Source: Anaeramoeba flamelloides (lineage: Eukaryota > Metamonada > Anaeramoebidae). Taken from it: a stretch of DNA of 64,000 nucleotides. The stretch spans positions 12,354,001 to 12,418,000 of the forward strand of contig JANTQA010000032.1 in the NCBI GenBank assembly GCA_027625915.1, written 5' to 3'. The notes under the pieces are model-generated. The model worked only from the letters and a program-made list of their open reading frames with translations, had not been told where the DNA came from and did not search any database. Position 1 is the first letter of the stretch. Every line of letters begins with the position of its first letter. Position numbers and translations under genes: made by a program. Positions 22,363 through 34,090 of this stretch are shown in pieces.

Positions 22363-24461
22363 ATCGTTCCCAAAAAATAAAAAAATAAAAAAAAAAATAA
22401 AAAAATAAAAAAAAAAAAAATAATTAACAAAAGCAAAAACTGATTCACCAAAACCAAACGGGTTTCAACCCCTTTGTTTTTTTTTTTGAACACTTTAAAT
22501 TCGATCTTTCTCAAAATTTTTTTATTTTAATCTTTTTTTTTTGTTTTCCAATTTTCTTGATTTTTTTATTGATCTTTAACACAATTTTGTTTTTAATACA
22601 GCTTTTTGTCGTCCAAAAAGAAAAAAAAATTACACTAAAACACAAAAGAACAACAGAAAGTTTCTTATTAATTAAAATAACTCATACTAATTAATGTGGG
22701 ACAAAATTCTTCAGAAAATAATAAAACTTTTCGAATTTAGAGAAATCTGAATAATTTTCAATCTTGTTTATTTGCTTTTGATTTTTTTTATTTTACACTA
22801 GAGATGATTGGAGTTTTGTGGTTAAAGTGTGCTGGGTATTGCTTCACATTTAAGAACTGAATATAAGATAAAAAAATGTTAAAGGTTAATCTATTGGTCA
22901 TTAAAATTTTTGTTTCATTTTCCCATCTAAAGTACATATGTTCAAAAAATTCAAAAAAGAAAATTTCAAAGTGCAATTTTCAAAGGAAGAATGTGGATTG
23001 AAAATTCAATTAAGTTAAACCACAGACGATTATTTAACTCGCAATTGTTCAATTATTACTGATAAATTCTCCAAACTTTTAATTAACTTTTGAATTTGCT
23101 TTCCTATTTTAAAAAATATTTTTCGGAACTTTGAAGGAAGAAATTGAAAACTCTAAACGAAAGAAAACTTGTAAATTTGTTGGACAACAAGATTGTTGTT
23201 GGAAAAAAAAAATGTTTTGCAAGGTTTTTTTCTTTTTGAGAAAAAAATGCAAATGTATCCAAAAAGTTTGAAACTTTATTTGAATTTTGTACCCTATGTT
23301 TTGATGAAAAAATGAAAACCTTAATGTAGAAAACAAATTTAGAAATAAAAATTGTAAACTTTAATTTTTTTTGGCACCTATTAGATTTTATTCTTTCATA
23401 GATACCTTAAATGTCAACTTTAAATGATTTTTTGAATAGAATATTTTCAGTTAAATAATAGCCACCAACCAAGCAGAGAAGACAGCGTTCGGTACTAAAA
23501 GTCATGAATAAGATGGATTTTGTTTATTATTGTTCCTTCAGAAGTGAATACAAGATCATTTTTAAAAGTAAAGTAAACCAACCAAAAAGGAGGTTCTAAA
23601 ATCAATAGTGTTGTTTTTTTTTGGTTGTGTTTTTTGAATTGTTATTAAAAGGAACGTTTGGTACTTTTGAAAATTTTAAGTGACAAGAGTTGGGTGTTTG
23701 GGTTTGAGATCGACTAAAGAAATTATTTCTTCACAAATTATTATTCAATTTTGAGACATTGAGTTTTGGTTTAGAAATTATTTGTTGGGTCCATATTCTT
23801 ACTCTTTTTGAAAATCTAACTTTGATCTAATTTGGTTATGATTGATTGTTTTTAAATCTTAAACAATAATTATCGAGCGAAAAGAAAGGACTATTCAACT
23901 TTATCTTTTTGTTTTTGGTTATTTCTCTGATAAATTGATAATAAAAAAAAAAACATTTTTCTTAAATACACATATGGTAATTTTCATTAAACGTTGGTTT
24001 AAATGTGATGAATAATCATTTGAAATTGAAAAAAAAAAGAATTATTATGTTTTCTACTTGTTGTGTATTTAATAACTTGCATTTGCAGCAATCTGCTATT
24101 GTGTAAATTGAAAAAATCATCACGAAGCTGTAGATTTTATCAATTTCGTTTTGAATTCTTAAATCATTGACAGAAAGCTTCCAACTCAACAAAATTATAG
24201 ATTTTTTCTTGAACTTATCTTGTCAGAAAGTTCAGATTTTAAAGATCTCATAAATTAAAAGTGAAAAAAAAAAAAAATTATATTAAGAGATAATTTTGAC
24301 CTTATAAACAAGATTGCTATTATATTAAAGTGTATATTTTTGTGGACGGTTTATGTGATAATAGGGATGATTTAACAAACTACTAACTTTACATGAGAAT
24401 GATCAATATAAAATAAATTTCTTCACAGTAAATTCAAATCCGCCTTTTTTTCATTTCAAGA
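22363..24461. other. Gene-free stretch
   Basis: A-rich 3' flank of the Aha1-like gene (22375-22425), then DNA with no supported gene. A 31-codon frame from ATG 23504 is more balanced in composition but matches nothing known to me. Confidence 0.45.
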
Positions 24462-24896
24462 TCAACAATATTTCAAAAACTGGGACTAACCTGGAATAAT
24501 AAATTAGAAAAAAAAAAGATTATTTGTATTCTTGAACAACTCATTCCAAAATTTTATTAATAATTCACTTTTAAATCATGACAAACACATTATAGCCTGA
24601 TATTTTAAAAATTATCAAAAATAATAACAAAACTCAAAAAATACTGAATTAAAATTTTGGAAATTAGCTTTACCGATTTTTTATTGCCAAAACTTTTGCT
24701 TAAAAAAAGTTAACAAGAAGATTTTTTACTGATAATTGAATTCATTTTAAAAGAAATTACATGCCTCAATTTTCTTAATGATAATTGGTCTTTTTGAAGA
24801 TTTTTTTTGTTTTCAACTTGACTTAATTCAAAAAAAAAAAAGGTTAAAAAATAAAAAAAGGTAAAAAAAAAAAAAAATTAAAAAAAAAAAAAAAAG

Positions 24897-24933
<37 letters not shown>

Positions 24934-25268
24934 AAAAGAAAAAGAAAAAAAAAAAGAAAAAGAAAAAGAAAAAGAAAAAGAAAAAGAAAAAGAAAAAGAA
25001 AAAGAAAAAGAAAAATAAAAATAAAAAAAAGAAACAAAAAAAAATTATCAAAAAAAAATTTGAAAGAAAAAAGGAAAAGATAGAAAAACAAAAATTTAGA
25101 AAAACAAAGCAAAAGGAAAAGGAAAAATTAGAAAAAAAGGGTTGACCAAATTTTTAAAAAGGATTTAAATTTAAAATTTATTTTAAGAAGAATAAAGAAA
25201 TATGATAAAATTATAAAAACAACTTCCAAAAATATCATCAAGTATGTAAACATTTTTGAAAAATAATT
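24462..25268 (+). repeat. Family I element, copy 1, with expanded hexamer tract
   Basis: Homologous to the complete element at 35334-35962. Shared words are ACCGATTTTTTATT, TCAATTTTCTTA, AAAAACAACTYCC and the ACCTG start region. It is larger because of an internal (GAAAAA)n expansion. In the copy at 35800-35900 the sequence after the tract reads as a Lys/Glu-rich tail, so the tract may once have been coding. Confidence 0.6.
24931..25014 (+). repeat. (GAAAAA)n hexamer repeat
   Basis: About 14 units of AGAAAA/GAAAAA follow a long poly(A) run. The same tract, shorter and interrupted, lies at the matching place in the element near 35720-35790. Confidence 0.92.
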
Positions 25269-26216
25269 TATATTTTAATCTTTATTAATAAATCTATATA
25301 TTTTTTTTAATTATATATTTTTTGGGATATATTCCAATTCAAATATTGATTGTTCACCCGATACACCCAAACGAGATTGGCTATTTTATTTATTATTATT
25401 ATTATTATTTTATTAAAAATATATTAAAATATTAATGATATATATAAATATATATATATAAGGAAAATTTCTGAAAAAAGTTTAAAAAAAAAAATTTTTT
25501 TAAAATATAAAATCGATTTTCAATAGAAATTTGAAATTCAAAACTCAAAAAAAAAGGATTAAAACAACTTATTATTTTTCATACTTGTACCCTAAAAAAA
25601 ACTTTTTTTTTTATATTATTATTATTTAAGGGTGGAGTTACTAACTATTTTTGTTTGTCGTTAGGTTTTCCAGAATTCAAAAGAACTGAGTTAAATCTTT
25701 AATTTTACGCTATTTCTTCGAATTAAAAAAAACCTATGCACTCTACGGAACTCTGCGGCACTTGATGGTACTTTTTGTTAAGTTTTCTTGAATTTTTTTT
25801 TCATTTTTTCTAAATATTTTGAAGACTATATTATGAAATACATACAACCAATACTACCCCAATCAGTATTAATACCCCTCTTAATTTTATATTACCATTA
25901 TCAATAAGCTAAATTTCAAAAATAGGGGCAGATTTTTCATCATAAAAAAATTTGTTTAATTGTTTTTTAATTTGAATAATAATGTATTTTACTTAAGTGT
26001 TTAGAGATAATAACCAAAATAGATTAATAAATAAAAATATAGTGTAATCACTTTATTTTTTGAAAGACAAACGAAAAAAGAAAAAAATATTAAAAAAAAG
26101 TTTGCCCCTAATTTTGAAATTTGGTTTAGAATGACTTTAAAAGAAAATATGATTTGAAATAAAATAAACAAACGCACCACTTTTTTGGAGATTATATATA
26201 TATATATATATATAAT
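25269..26216. other. Gene-free, with a short family H fragment
   Basis: At about 25660-25775 lies a short copy of repeat H (GTTAGGTTTTCCAGAATTCA, then CACTCTACGG and CACTTGATGG decamers). The remainder is A+T-rich with (TA)n at 26193-26213. Confidence 0.55.
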
Positions 26217-27474
26217 AGAGGTTTTGATGATAACATATATTATCATGATATTAACAATAAAATCACGATAGTATTAAAAAATCGCGATTAGTCCAACTTT
26301 ATCGCGAAAAAACATAAAAACGCGATATTCATATTATCGCGAAAAAATGAAAAATTATTTTTTTGAAATCACATTAAAAAAAATCTCTTGACTTTTACAA
26401 AACCTTTTGACTTTTACAACACCTTTCCCCTTTAATAAATGTTTGAAAGTGTTTGTAAGTGTTGTGAATTGTTTTCAAGTGTTTGAAAGTTTTGAAAGAC
26501 CAAAAACTTTTATAAAGGGAATGAGTTTGGTTTGTTGTGGATTAAAAATTGTTTTCTTTTCATTTTTTTTTTTAACAAAAGATAAAATCTCAAACAAATT
26601 TTATGATCAAACTAATAATTACCCATTTCAACAATATACTTGAATATAAAATAGTTGTGTTTTTTTAAAATGTATTTATTACCTTCACAAGTTAAAGAAC
26701 CAAAAAGAATAAAGAGTAATTTTCCTTCTTATTGGTGATCGATCAAACAAAAACCTCTAAGCTCTAATTGTGTTTTCTGTCCAATACAAAGATGCTCAAA
26801 GAAGAAAAAGAACAAGAAGACAACAAATTTATATAAAAAATCTTAATAATTACTGAGCATCTGGCAAGGATTTTGTGAAATCTTTTGAAGAGTTATCCAA
26901 CCCCTTTTAGCTTTCTGAGAATATTGAGAATATTTTAACCCAAGTAAAAACATTCTTTAAAGAACAGATAAAGGGTTGGTTGTTTTAGAAGCTCTTTTAT
27001 TCAAGGCAATTTACAACACCACGATCAACTGAAAAAATATTTATTTCCATTTAGTTCTTATTGTTGTTGATCTTAATGGATCGATAGGTTTGACAACCAA
27101 ATAAAATGAAAACACAATAAAACTCTTTGATCTGATCCTTGATTGGATCAAGTATCTTTTTTGTTGTTTTTTCAAAGAATGACTTTTTGTCACCTAATCT
27201 ATTTTTTAATCAAAAAAAATTTTTTTGTAAAATTATTTCTCAATTAGTCCAAAAACCAATCAACTATTATATCGCAATTACTTTTTAATCGCGATATTTT
27301 GGAATTTATCACGATTTTTTAATAATTATCGCCATTTTATAGAATATCGCGATTTGTTATATTATCGCGATAATATTGAATATCGCGATTTTCTGATATA
27401 TCGCGATTTGATGGAAATTATCGCGATATTTTGTAACTTTATCGTGGATTAAGCATGTTATCATCAAAACCTCT
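26217..27474. mobile_element. Transposon with perfect 20 bp TIR and TATCGCGAT arrays
   Basis: The termini AGAGGTTTTGATGATAACAT (26217-26236) and ATGTTATCATCAAAACCTCT (27455-27474) are perfect inverted repeats. AAT flanks both ends, a possible 3 bp target duplication. Inside each end are arrays of TATCGCGAT-like palindromes: about five on the left (26255-26345) and ten on the right (27270-27440). The ~900 bp middle has only scattered frames (for example 26407-26643, no ATG) and no recognisable transposase, so it is non-autonomous or decayed. The subterminal arrays look like transposase-binding sites. The superfamily is not clear to me. Confidence 0.88.
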
Positions 27475-27785
27475 AATATCGATTAATACATATATTATTC
27501 AAATTAATATTAAAATAATTATTTTGAAGAAAAGAAAAAAAGAAAATGATCGTACCCATAAAACCCAGTTCCTCTATGAACATAACAAACATTACTCCCC
27601 TGTGCAAATAACTATGTGATATAAACAAGTAGATTTAATAATAAAGAAAAGAATTGTTAAATAATAATGTATTTCATTACAATTTTTTTTGTACGAATTT
27701 TGAAAATTAAATATTTTATACGAATTGCAAATTGATATAAAAAGAAAAGTTTATCTTCATAGCCAAAAAGAATTCAGAAAATCAG

Positions 27786-29001
27786 CCTTAAGGGATTAGT
27801 GTCACAATATATTTCTCTATAATCAAAGTATGTTGTAATTGGGTGTCAATGATATTAGTGCGCCATGGATAAAATAGTTTCTGTGACTCTAAAAAATCTA
27901 TTATAAATCTTATTGTACAATAAATTATTGCATTTTTTACTAATGATCACGATTAAAAAAGTTTCATTTTGAAAAAATAATTTTAAATTCCTATTCCAAA
28001 TCTAAAAATAGAAACTTCAAAATACAGTATTCTGGTATTTATATAATTTAGATTTAGAACTTCCAAAAGTAACTATTTTTATAATTTTTGGATTTCAAAG
28101 ATTAACACAATAACCATCAACATAAAAGCACAAAGATTGATTAGTTTTGTTTGCTTTTGATAAAGCTAATTGTAGAATCAATATATTTTCATGATTTGAG
28201 AAATAATTTGTCAAAAAAATATATTCGTTAATTACAAAATTTTTACAAAAAAACGAATTTTTTAGCAACTAATCTACATTTCGCCACAATTTTAAGAAAA
28301 GATATTTTGTGACTTTGTAGTCTGAATATTGATAACTGTTGAGAGAAAAATGTTGGACAGCAATTTTAATTTTGAACATTACTGAAAATGATTTTTAATT
28401 TCTTTCGTTTGTGAAATAACTCAAGAAAATAACAATAATCTACTTATTAGAATAACGATTAATGTAATTCTACCTTTTCAAAACCTTATCTCTTATAATC
28501 TAAAAGCAAGTTTAAAAATTACCATTTACAGAATTAATAGTAAACTTTACTAAAATTAGGATTTTTGTTAAAATAGCATGATCTACTTTAGTTATCAACC
28601 ATTCAAATGAGTATTCTACACAAACCACAGATTAATGAACTTGTAACACATTTAAACCTTGATTTATATAAAAATCACCTAGTTATCAATAGCATTTGAT
28701 TTCCAATTTTACTAATGTTCCCAATTAAAAATGGTGTACAACCATTTTTCTGTGTCTAACATTTTTCTCCCAACAGTAATTCAACCTTTAAATTTGTGGC
28801 GAAATGCAGATTTTATTCTGAAATTGTTGGTTTTTTTACTAATACAAAGGATCTTTTTGAATTGATTAGATGAACAAATATTACTACTTGACTAATCGAT
28901 TTTTTAGAGACATTTGAGCCATGTAGCACTAATGTGGTTAAACCCAATAACAACATACTTTGATCCTAGGCTTCTCCTTGGTAGACGCTAATCCCTTCAG
29001 G
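27786..29001. repeat. Fold-back element J, ~1.2 kb
   Basis: The ends CCTTAAGGGATTAGTGTC and its inverted partner (GACGCTAATCCCTTCAGG) are about 17 bp terminal repeats. Further inverted matches are AATCAAAGTATGTTGT/ACAACATACTTTGAT, ATTAGTGCGCCATGG/CCATGTAGCACTAAT and CATTTCGCCACAA/TTGTGGCGAAATG. The left arm holds ~370 bp that the right arm lacks. No coding sequence was seen. Confidence 0.8.
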
Positions 29002-29249
29002 ATCAATTTAATTAAGCTATCTAGATTAGAATTTTACGAAAGAATACATTTAAAATATGGAACTTTCCAATTTTGGAAATTGTAATTTCTCAATAGTAAA
29101 GTCTAAATTGAATATCATTAACAAACCCTTCCAATGGTTTCTATCTTTGGAGTTATCATATAAAAACAAAACCGAAAAGATAATAAATCTAGGCTAATTT
29201 TCCAGAAAGTGAATCTAAAAAGAAAAGGGGAAAACCAAAAGTATCAGTT

Positions 29250-29760
29250 TTTAGGGATTCAAAAATAAAATTGACATGTAAGAAATATCTAGAATCCTTA
29301 TTTGTTCTATGTCATAATATCTAACATTTGTTATTAGAAAAAAAAAGGAAATTATCACAATTCCAACAATTTTCACAATTTTCACTATTTTAGTCTTAGA
29401 TCTTGTAAAAATTTGATTATAAAATTTCATAATTTCCATTTCAAATCTATTAACAGAATAAAAATTTCCCAAGCTAGTTCTAAATAATTTTTACTGTGTC
29501 TTTGACAAGTTTGAAATGTTTTCAAATTTGGACTTGCACTTGAAAATCCCTTAAAATCCCTTTATTTTTTCAAAATATTAATTCAAAAATCGATTTCATA
29601 ATTTTTTGTTTTGTTTTAATGTGTGATGTTTTTAACTTTGAAACAAGTACTATTATTTCATCCATTTTCTTCAGAATGAAAATTCTTTTTGAGAAGTAAA
29701 AGTAAAACAACACAATAACTCGAAACCCTCTAGGGCGGAAAGGTAGCCCTTAAGAACTTA
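29250..29760 (+). repeat. Dispersed repeat R1, copy 1
   Basis: Shares with 44395-44925 the words CAACAATTTTCACAATTTT, AATTTCCATTTCAA, GACAAGTTTGAAATGTT, GCACTTGAAAATCCC and the block ACACAATAACTCGAAACCCTC. The 73-residue minus-strand frame here has no ATG start and lies in repeat sequence, so it is not called. Confidence 0.65.
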
Positions 29761-29792
29761 TTTCAATCAAAAAAATCTAGTAATTTGGTTAA

Positions 29793-30051
29793 TACTGTTA
29801 TTTTCCAATTAATAAATGAAAATTTTTATTTCAAGTTCCAAAATGAATATTATTAATTACTACAACTTATCAAATTAGCAGAGTAAAAATTTTGTCTCAG
29901 AGTTAACTAAGGAAGTGTAGTTTATTGTCGAAAAATATCATTTCTAAACGGTGTTGTAAAGATCTTTGGTTGTACTTCAAATTATTAAACCAGAAAAATA
30001 TTTTGGAATGTGAACTAAAAATTTTCATTTTTTAATTGGAAAATAATAGTA
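29793..30051. mobile_element. Family A MITE, intact copy
   Basis: The terminal repeats are about 40 bp: TACTGTTATTTTCCAATTAA at the left and TACTATTATTTTCCAATTAA read inward from the right. Both are followed by AAATGAAAATTTTTA. With TA as target duplication the element starts CTGTTATTTTCC. It lies 124 bp beyond the stop codon of the phosphoesterase gene. Confidence 0.88.
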
Positions 30052-30174
30052 CTTTGTAATGTTTTAAGATATTTAAGGAATGGTGTTTGCTTATAATGAC
30101 TCATTTAAGAAAAAGTAAAACTTTCAAATTTCGAGATACTTCTTGAGGTGTAAAGTTAAAAAGGCAAAAAAAAT

Positions 30175-31570
30175 TCATGTGATATGAAAGGCAAAAATTA
30201 CTCCTTGATCCATATAGGTTGGCGCCAATACTGAAGATTTTATTCCTATAAAATTAAAACCATAAATGCCGCCGTGTGTATGCCCACCAAAAATAAATGA
30301 CTTGTCGTCTGAGGGCAAATCAAGGAAATGTTCTGGGTTGTGCATTATAAGTATCCTTAAGGCAACTTTTTCGTTTTGTTTAAATTTGGAAATGATTTTG
30401 AGAGTTTTTTTCGCGTCTCTTTCGTAATCGTCAAAACCAATAATTTGGATGATGTCGCCGTTTTTGTATTTGATTAATTTTTGTTGGTTGACAAGCAATT
30501 GGAAATCTAGATCCTGGAAGACTTTTTTAATTTTGGATCTTAGTTCCAAATCATGGTTGCCATAGATAACAAACACCTTCTTTCTTATTTTCTGAAGTGG
30601 TGTTAGCCCTTTTCTTAAAGACTGGCACCCATAGGCGTTGTTGGTGTCTGCTGTTAAATAGTCTCCCGTTAGAAGAACAAGATCTGGTTTGTTTGCTAAG
30701 ACCCATTCAGAAATCTTTTTTAGCCGATCTTCATCCACAAACACCCCTATGTGGATATCAGTTAACTGAATAATCCGAATTTTTCTCTTTGAAGTTGGCT
30801 CTGCTATGGTTTGTTGGGTTTTTTTTTTTTTATTATTTTTTTTAAAAGTAAGTTAATTGCGAAGGGTTTTGTTTGAATACTTTGTATCCGCACAAAAATG
30901 AAAAGTGAAAAATTTGTTTCTTTGCCTTACACTCGTTTTTGTTGGACTTTTTCTTCTTTTGTAACATCCATCCCAGTACCCTTCCAAAATTTTCATCAAA
31001 ATAGTTTGAAATTTTCCGATACAAGGGGCCGTATTGCTTGTTTGGATCATACGTAAAGCGAATAACTTCTGGGAAATTATAAGAATTGAGAATTAACGAT
31101 GACATTTGAAAGGGAATCGTAAAGGCAATAAAGATCCACTGACTAAACCCCTTTGGACAAAGCCGTAGGAAGATGGTTTCAAGAAACCACCCAATTGGGA
31201 AAATCGCCAATGTAGGGGAACTAAAAAACCAAAGCGGATAAAAAAAAAATCTTCGAACAAAAGGTGTTAATTTGAACGAGCGAAGGCAAGCATAAATCCG
31301 AAAGATACAGATCACAGCGATAAAATAAAAATAATAGTGCAAAAATTTATCCATCTTTGTTGAGATTTCTGGTTTGTAAATCTTGAAAAATCCTAGGTCG
31401 TGTTGTTGTGGGTCAAACAAAAGAAAATTATAAACAAACGAAGAGCACGTTAAAGTGCCTAGTTGTAATAAACCAATCAATTGACGATGCTCGTCATGTG
31501 GGTGTACAATTAAGACATACCCCAATACAAGATCAATAATAAGTATTAGAAGGCCATACTGAGACAACAT
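30175..31570 (-). CDS. Membrane-anchored metallophosphoesterase (TMPPE-like)
   Basis: Two exons, 30931-31570 and 30175-30803, joined over a 127 nt intron (GTAAGG...CATAG, phase 1). They give 422 residues. The first ~200 residues hold about five membrane segments (for example LLILIIDLVLGYVLIV and FLHYYFYFIAVICIF). The rest is a calcineurin-like phosphoesterase domain with all metal-binding motifs: TDIH (229-231), TGD (260-261), GNHD (295-298), the MHN histidine, and GGHTH (386-390). This layout matches TMPPE, which faces the metal site away from the anchor. Oddity: after APTYMDQG the protein stops within a few residues, whereas the family normally continues ~40 residues through LYVSRG-type strands. 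GGA|GTAATT at that point could be a donor to a distant last exon, not found. Otherwise the gene is truncated. Confidence 0.85.
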
Positions 31571-32309
31571 CTTTTCTCTCTTCGGTTTTGATCAAAACAG
31601 TTGAAAAATTTCGTTGGGATTGGGTTTGTGTGGGAAAATTTAAAAAAAAAATGTTAATATTTTCCAACTAATCCTTTTTCTGGATTATGCAAAAACTCCT
31701 TGGAACCAAATTAAGTTAAAAAAAAAGAGTGAATAAAAGATGTTCAGTGTAAGCATTTCCACTCTTTTTATAAAATTTAGTTTTGTGACAGAATAAAAAA
31801 AATTAAGAAGGAGAATCGAAAGCAAAAAAAACAGAACTCAAAGATTTATTGAGAGAAAAGGTTAAAGTTTATAGGTGGTGTTATTTGTACTATATTTTTT
31901 ATGAAGAACATTTTTTAAAAATACTCCTGTGCATAGAATAGAAATCCTTTTTCAAATTATATCATGATTCTTTTTCTTCTTCTTCAATTTTAACATCTAA
32001 TTCAGTTTGCAATTTTAAACATATTGGAAATTCAATTATAAAAGTTAGATCTTTGTAATTTTATTTAAATTTTTAATTTTGAAAGGGATTTAAGAATAAT
32101 TTTTAAATTTCAACTTTTTTTGAAAAATATTGTGATTTTAAAGTGACAAAATAATTAATTCAGGTACAAAATATATGAAATGGGAAAAAATATTATCTTG
32201 GATAATATATACGTTCAAGGTTATGTTTTGGGAACTAGATTATCAATCTTCAACTAGGAATGAATTTGTAGATTTTTTTTTTATGAAGAGCACTCGCATG
32301 AATCAATAT
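31571..32309. other. 5' flank of the phosphoesterase gene
   Basis: Upstream of the ATG at 31570 (context AAAAGATG). No other gene; the 64-codon frame at 32175-32369 runs into repeat A. Confidence 0.5.
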
Positions 32310-32572
32310 CCTATTATTTTCCGATTAGCACATGAAAATTTTTATTTTAATTTCCAAAATGAATATTAATTATTACTGCTACAAACAAATTAGAAGAGTA
32401 AAAATTTTGTCTTTGAGTTCACTCAAGAAGAAAGTTTAATTTATTGCCTTAAAATATCATTTCTAAAAAATTTTGAAAAGATTTTTAGTTTTTCTTTCGA
32501 CTTTTAAACTAGAAAAATACTTTGGAATACGAACTAAAAATTTTTCATTTTTTAATTGGAAAATAAGAGTAA
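32310..32572. mobile_element. Family A MITE, copy 3
   Basis: Left end CTATTATTTTCCGATTAG, right end TTTTTAATTGGAAAATAAGAG. The body matches the copy at 29793 (TTTCCAAAATGAATATTAAT, AGAGTAAAAATTTTGTCT, TGGAATACGAACTAAAAA). Confidence 0.85.
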
Positions 32573-32629
32573 TTGAAAATTCCAAGTTAAACAAACCTGG
32601 GTAGTATTATCATTTCGTCCAGTTGACAA

Positions 32630-33540
32630 AAAACTATATTCATAATATAACCAAAATACCAGTTGCAACAATCTTGAAGGTGTTGTATTTATTGTTTATA
32701 ATAGTACAAAGATTTTTAAAAGTGTCTAGTCTCGAAAAAAGGTATATTTTGGGGTAAAACTTTTTAAAAGGATGTGACAATGAATTTTAGTCCTATTAGA
32801 CATTAGGATATTTTTTTGAATAGATAATAACTTATAATTGTTTTGAAAACACTCTAATCATCTAAAAAAAACTAAAATACGAAAAACAAATAACTGATGG
32901 TGAATATTGCCCGTAGAGTGCCGTAGAGTGTCATAGAGTGCCGTCAAGTGCCTTGATTTTCCAGGATTCAAAAGAATAGAGTAAAATCAAAGATTTCACT
33001 CAATTCTTTTTTAAATTTTGGAAAAGCTAAAGGTGGTTTCTTTAACTTTCTGAAATAAACTGAAGATTTCTTCAATTTTTACTTTATTACAATATTTTAA
33101 AAACATAACGAAAGTCTCAGTCAAATAAAAATTTTATACAATTTAAAAGAACAAATAATAATTTAATAATTCAAATAATTGATTCCAAATTTAAAAGATA
33201 TTTATTAGATTTAAAATACTATTAAAATATAATAAAATGACATATTAGCTAGAAGAAAAAAATTTTTTAATTTTTTAACTATTAAATTTTTAAAAAAAAA
33301 TTTACTGTAATCTTGACTTTTATTAATTTAAATTGATAAATATCTTTTAAAAATATTTTTTGATCAAAGATCTTTTATTAACCAATTGCGTTTATTATAA
33401 TTGGGGTTATTATCTCTAAACATTTTTGTAAAATAGATTATTATTTAAAAAAAAAACAATTAAAAAAATTTTGTTCTGATGAAAAATCTTGGCCTATTTT
33501 TGAATTTTAACTTAGTCTATTTTTGTTCTATTTGATAATT
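32630..33540 (+). repeat. Dispersed repeat family H, copy with a 4x10 bp array
   Basis: Matches 50960-52340 over GAATAGATAATAACT, CAAAAGAATAGAGTAAAA and AAGATCTTTTATTAAC. At 32911-32950 four exact 10-bp units stand in tandem (CCGTAGAGTG twice, TCATAGAGTG, CCGTCAAGTG). Inverted versions of the array occur in the other H copies. Confidence 0.7.
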
Positions 33541-33639
33541 AAATCAACAATGCGTCTTTATTTCCTAATATAAATATATATCGTAATTTCTATAACGGAA
33601 AATTCCATATAATTTGACATGTATAAATATAGAAAAAAA

Positions 33640-34090
33640 AAAATTAAAAATAGAGACTATCCTACAATAATTCCAACTTACCTGAAAAAAAATCGAAATT
33701 AAAAATATTTTTTTTTTTGTATTTAATAAGAATTAATTATTAAATAAGGTAAGACTAGATTTATGAATCTTTTTAAACATAAACAGCCATGATATTTTAA
33801 AAATTATAAAAAAAAATCAAAAATAAGAAAAAAAAAAATGAATTAAAATTTTTGAAAAATGTATTATAGTTTTTTTTCCGGAAATTTCTTTTAAAAATCG
33901 TTAAAAGGAAGATTTCTTACTAATAAATCTATTTATTTTAAAAGTTTTTTATAATATCAATATTCTTTCTGTTTGTTGGTTATTAACTAAGATCGATCTA
34001 TTTTTTTTCAACTGAACAATAATTATTAAAAAAAATCAAAGAAATATAAAAAAAAATAAAAAAAAAAATCAAAAATGTGAATAATTTTGA
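33640..34090 (+). repeat. Family I element, copy 2 (partial)
   Basis: Shares CTTACCTGAAA, ATGATATTTTAAAAATTAT and AAGATTTCTTACTAATAAATC with the other family I copies. The ends are lost. Confidence 0.5.

Noticed and set aside
22083-22514. 143-codon minus-strand frame opposite the Aha1-like gene
   Set aside because: It is the antisense shadow of a clearly conserved gene and is mostly Phe and Ser from A/G-rich sense codons.
23504-23600. 31-codon frame of balanced composition as an exon
   Set aside because: Too short, no matching neighbour exons and no recognisable motif.
24828-25112. 94-codon minus-strand Phe/Leu frame
   Set aside because: It is the complement of the poly(A) and GAAAAA microsatellite.
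26217-27474. TATCGCGAT units as a CRISPR array
   Set aside because: Units are short, irregularly spaced palindromes inside transposon ends in a eukaryotic genome, with no unique spacers of constant length.
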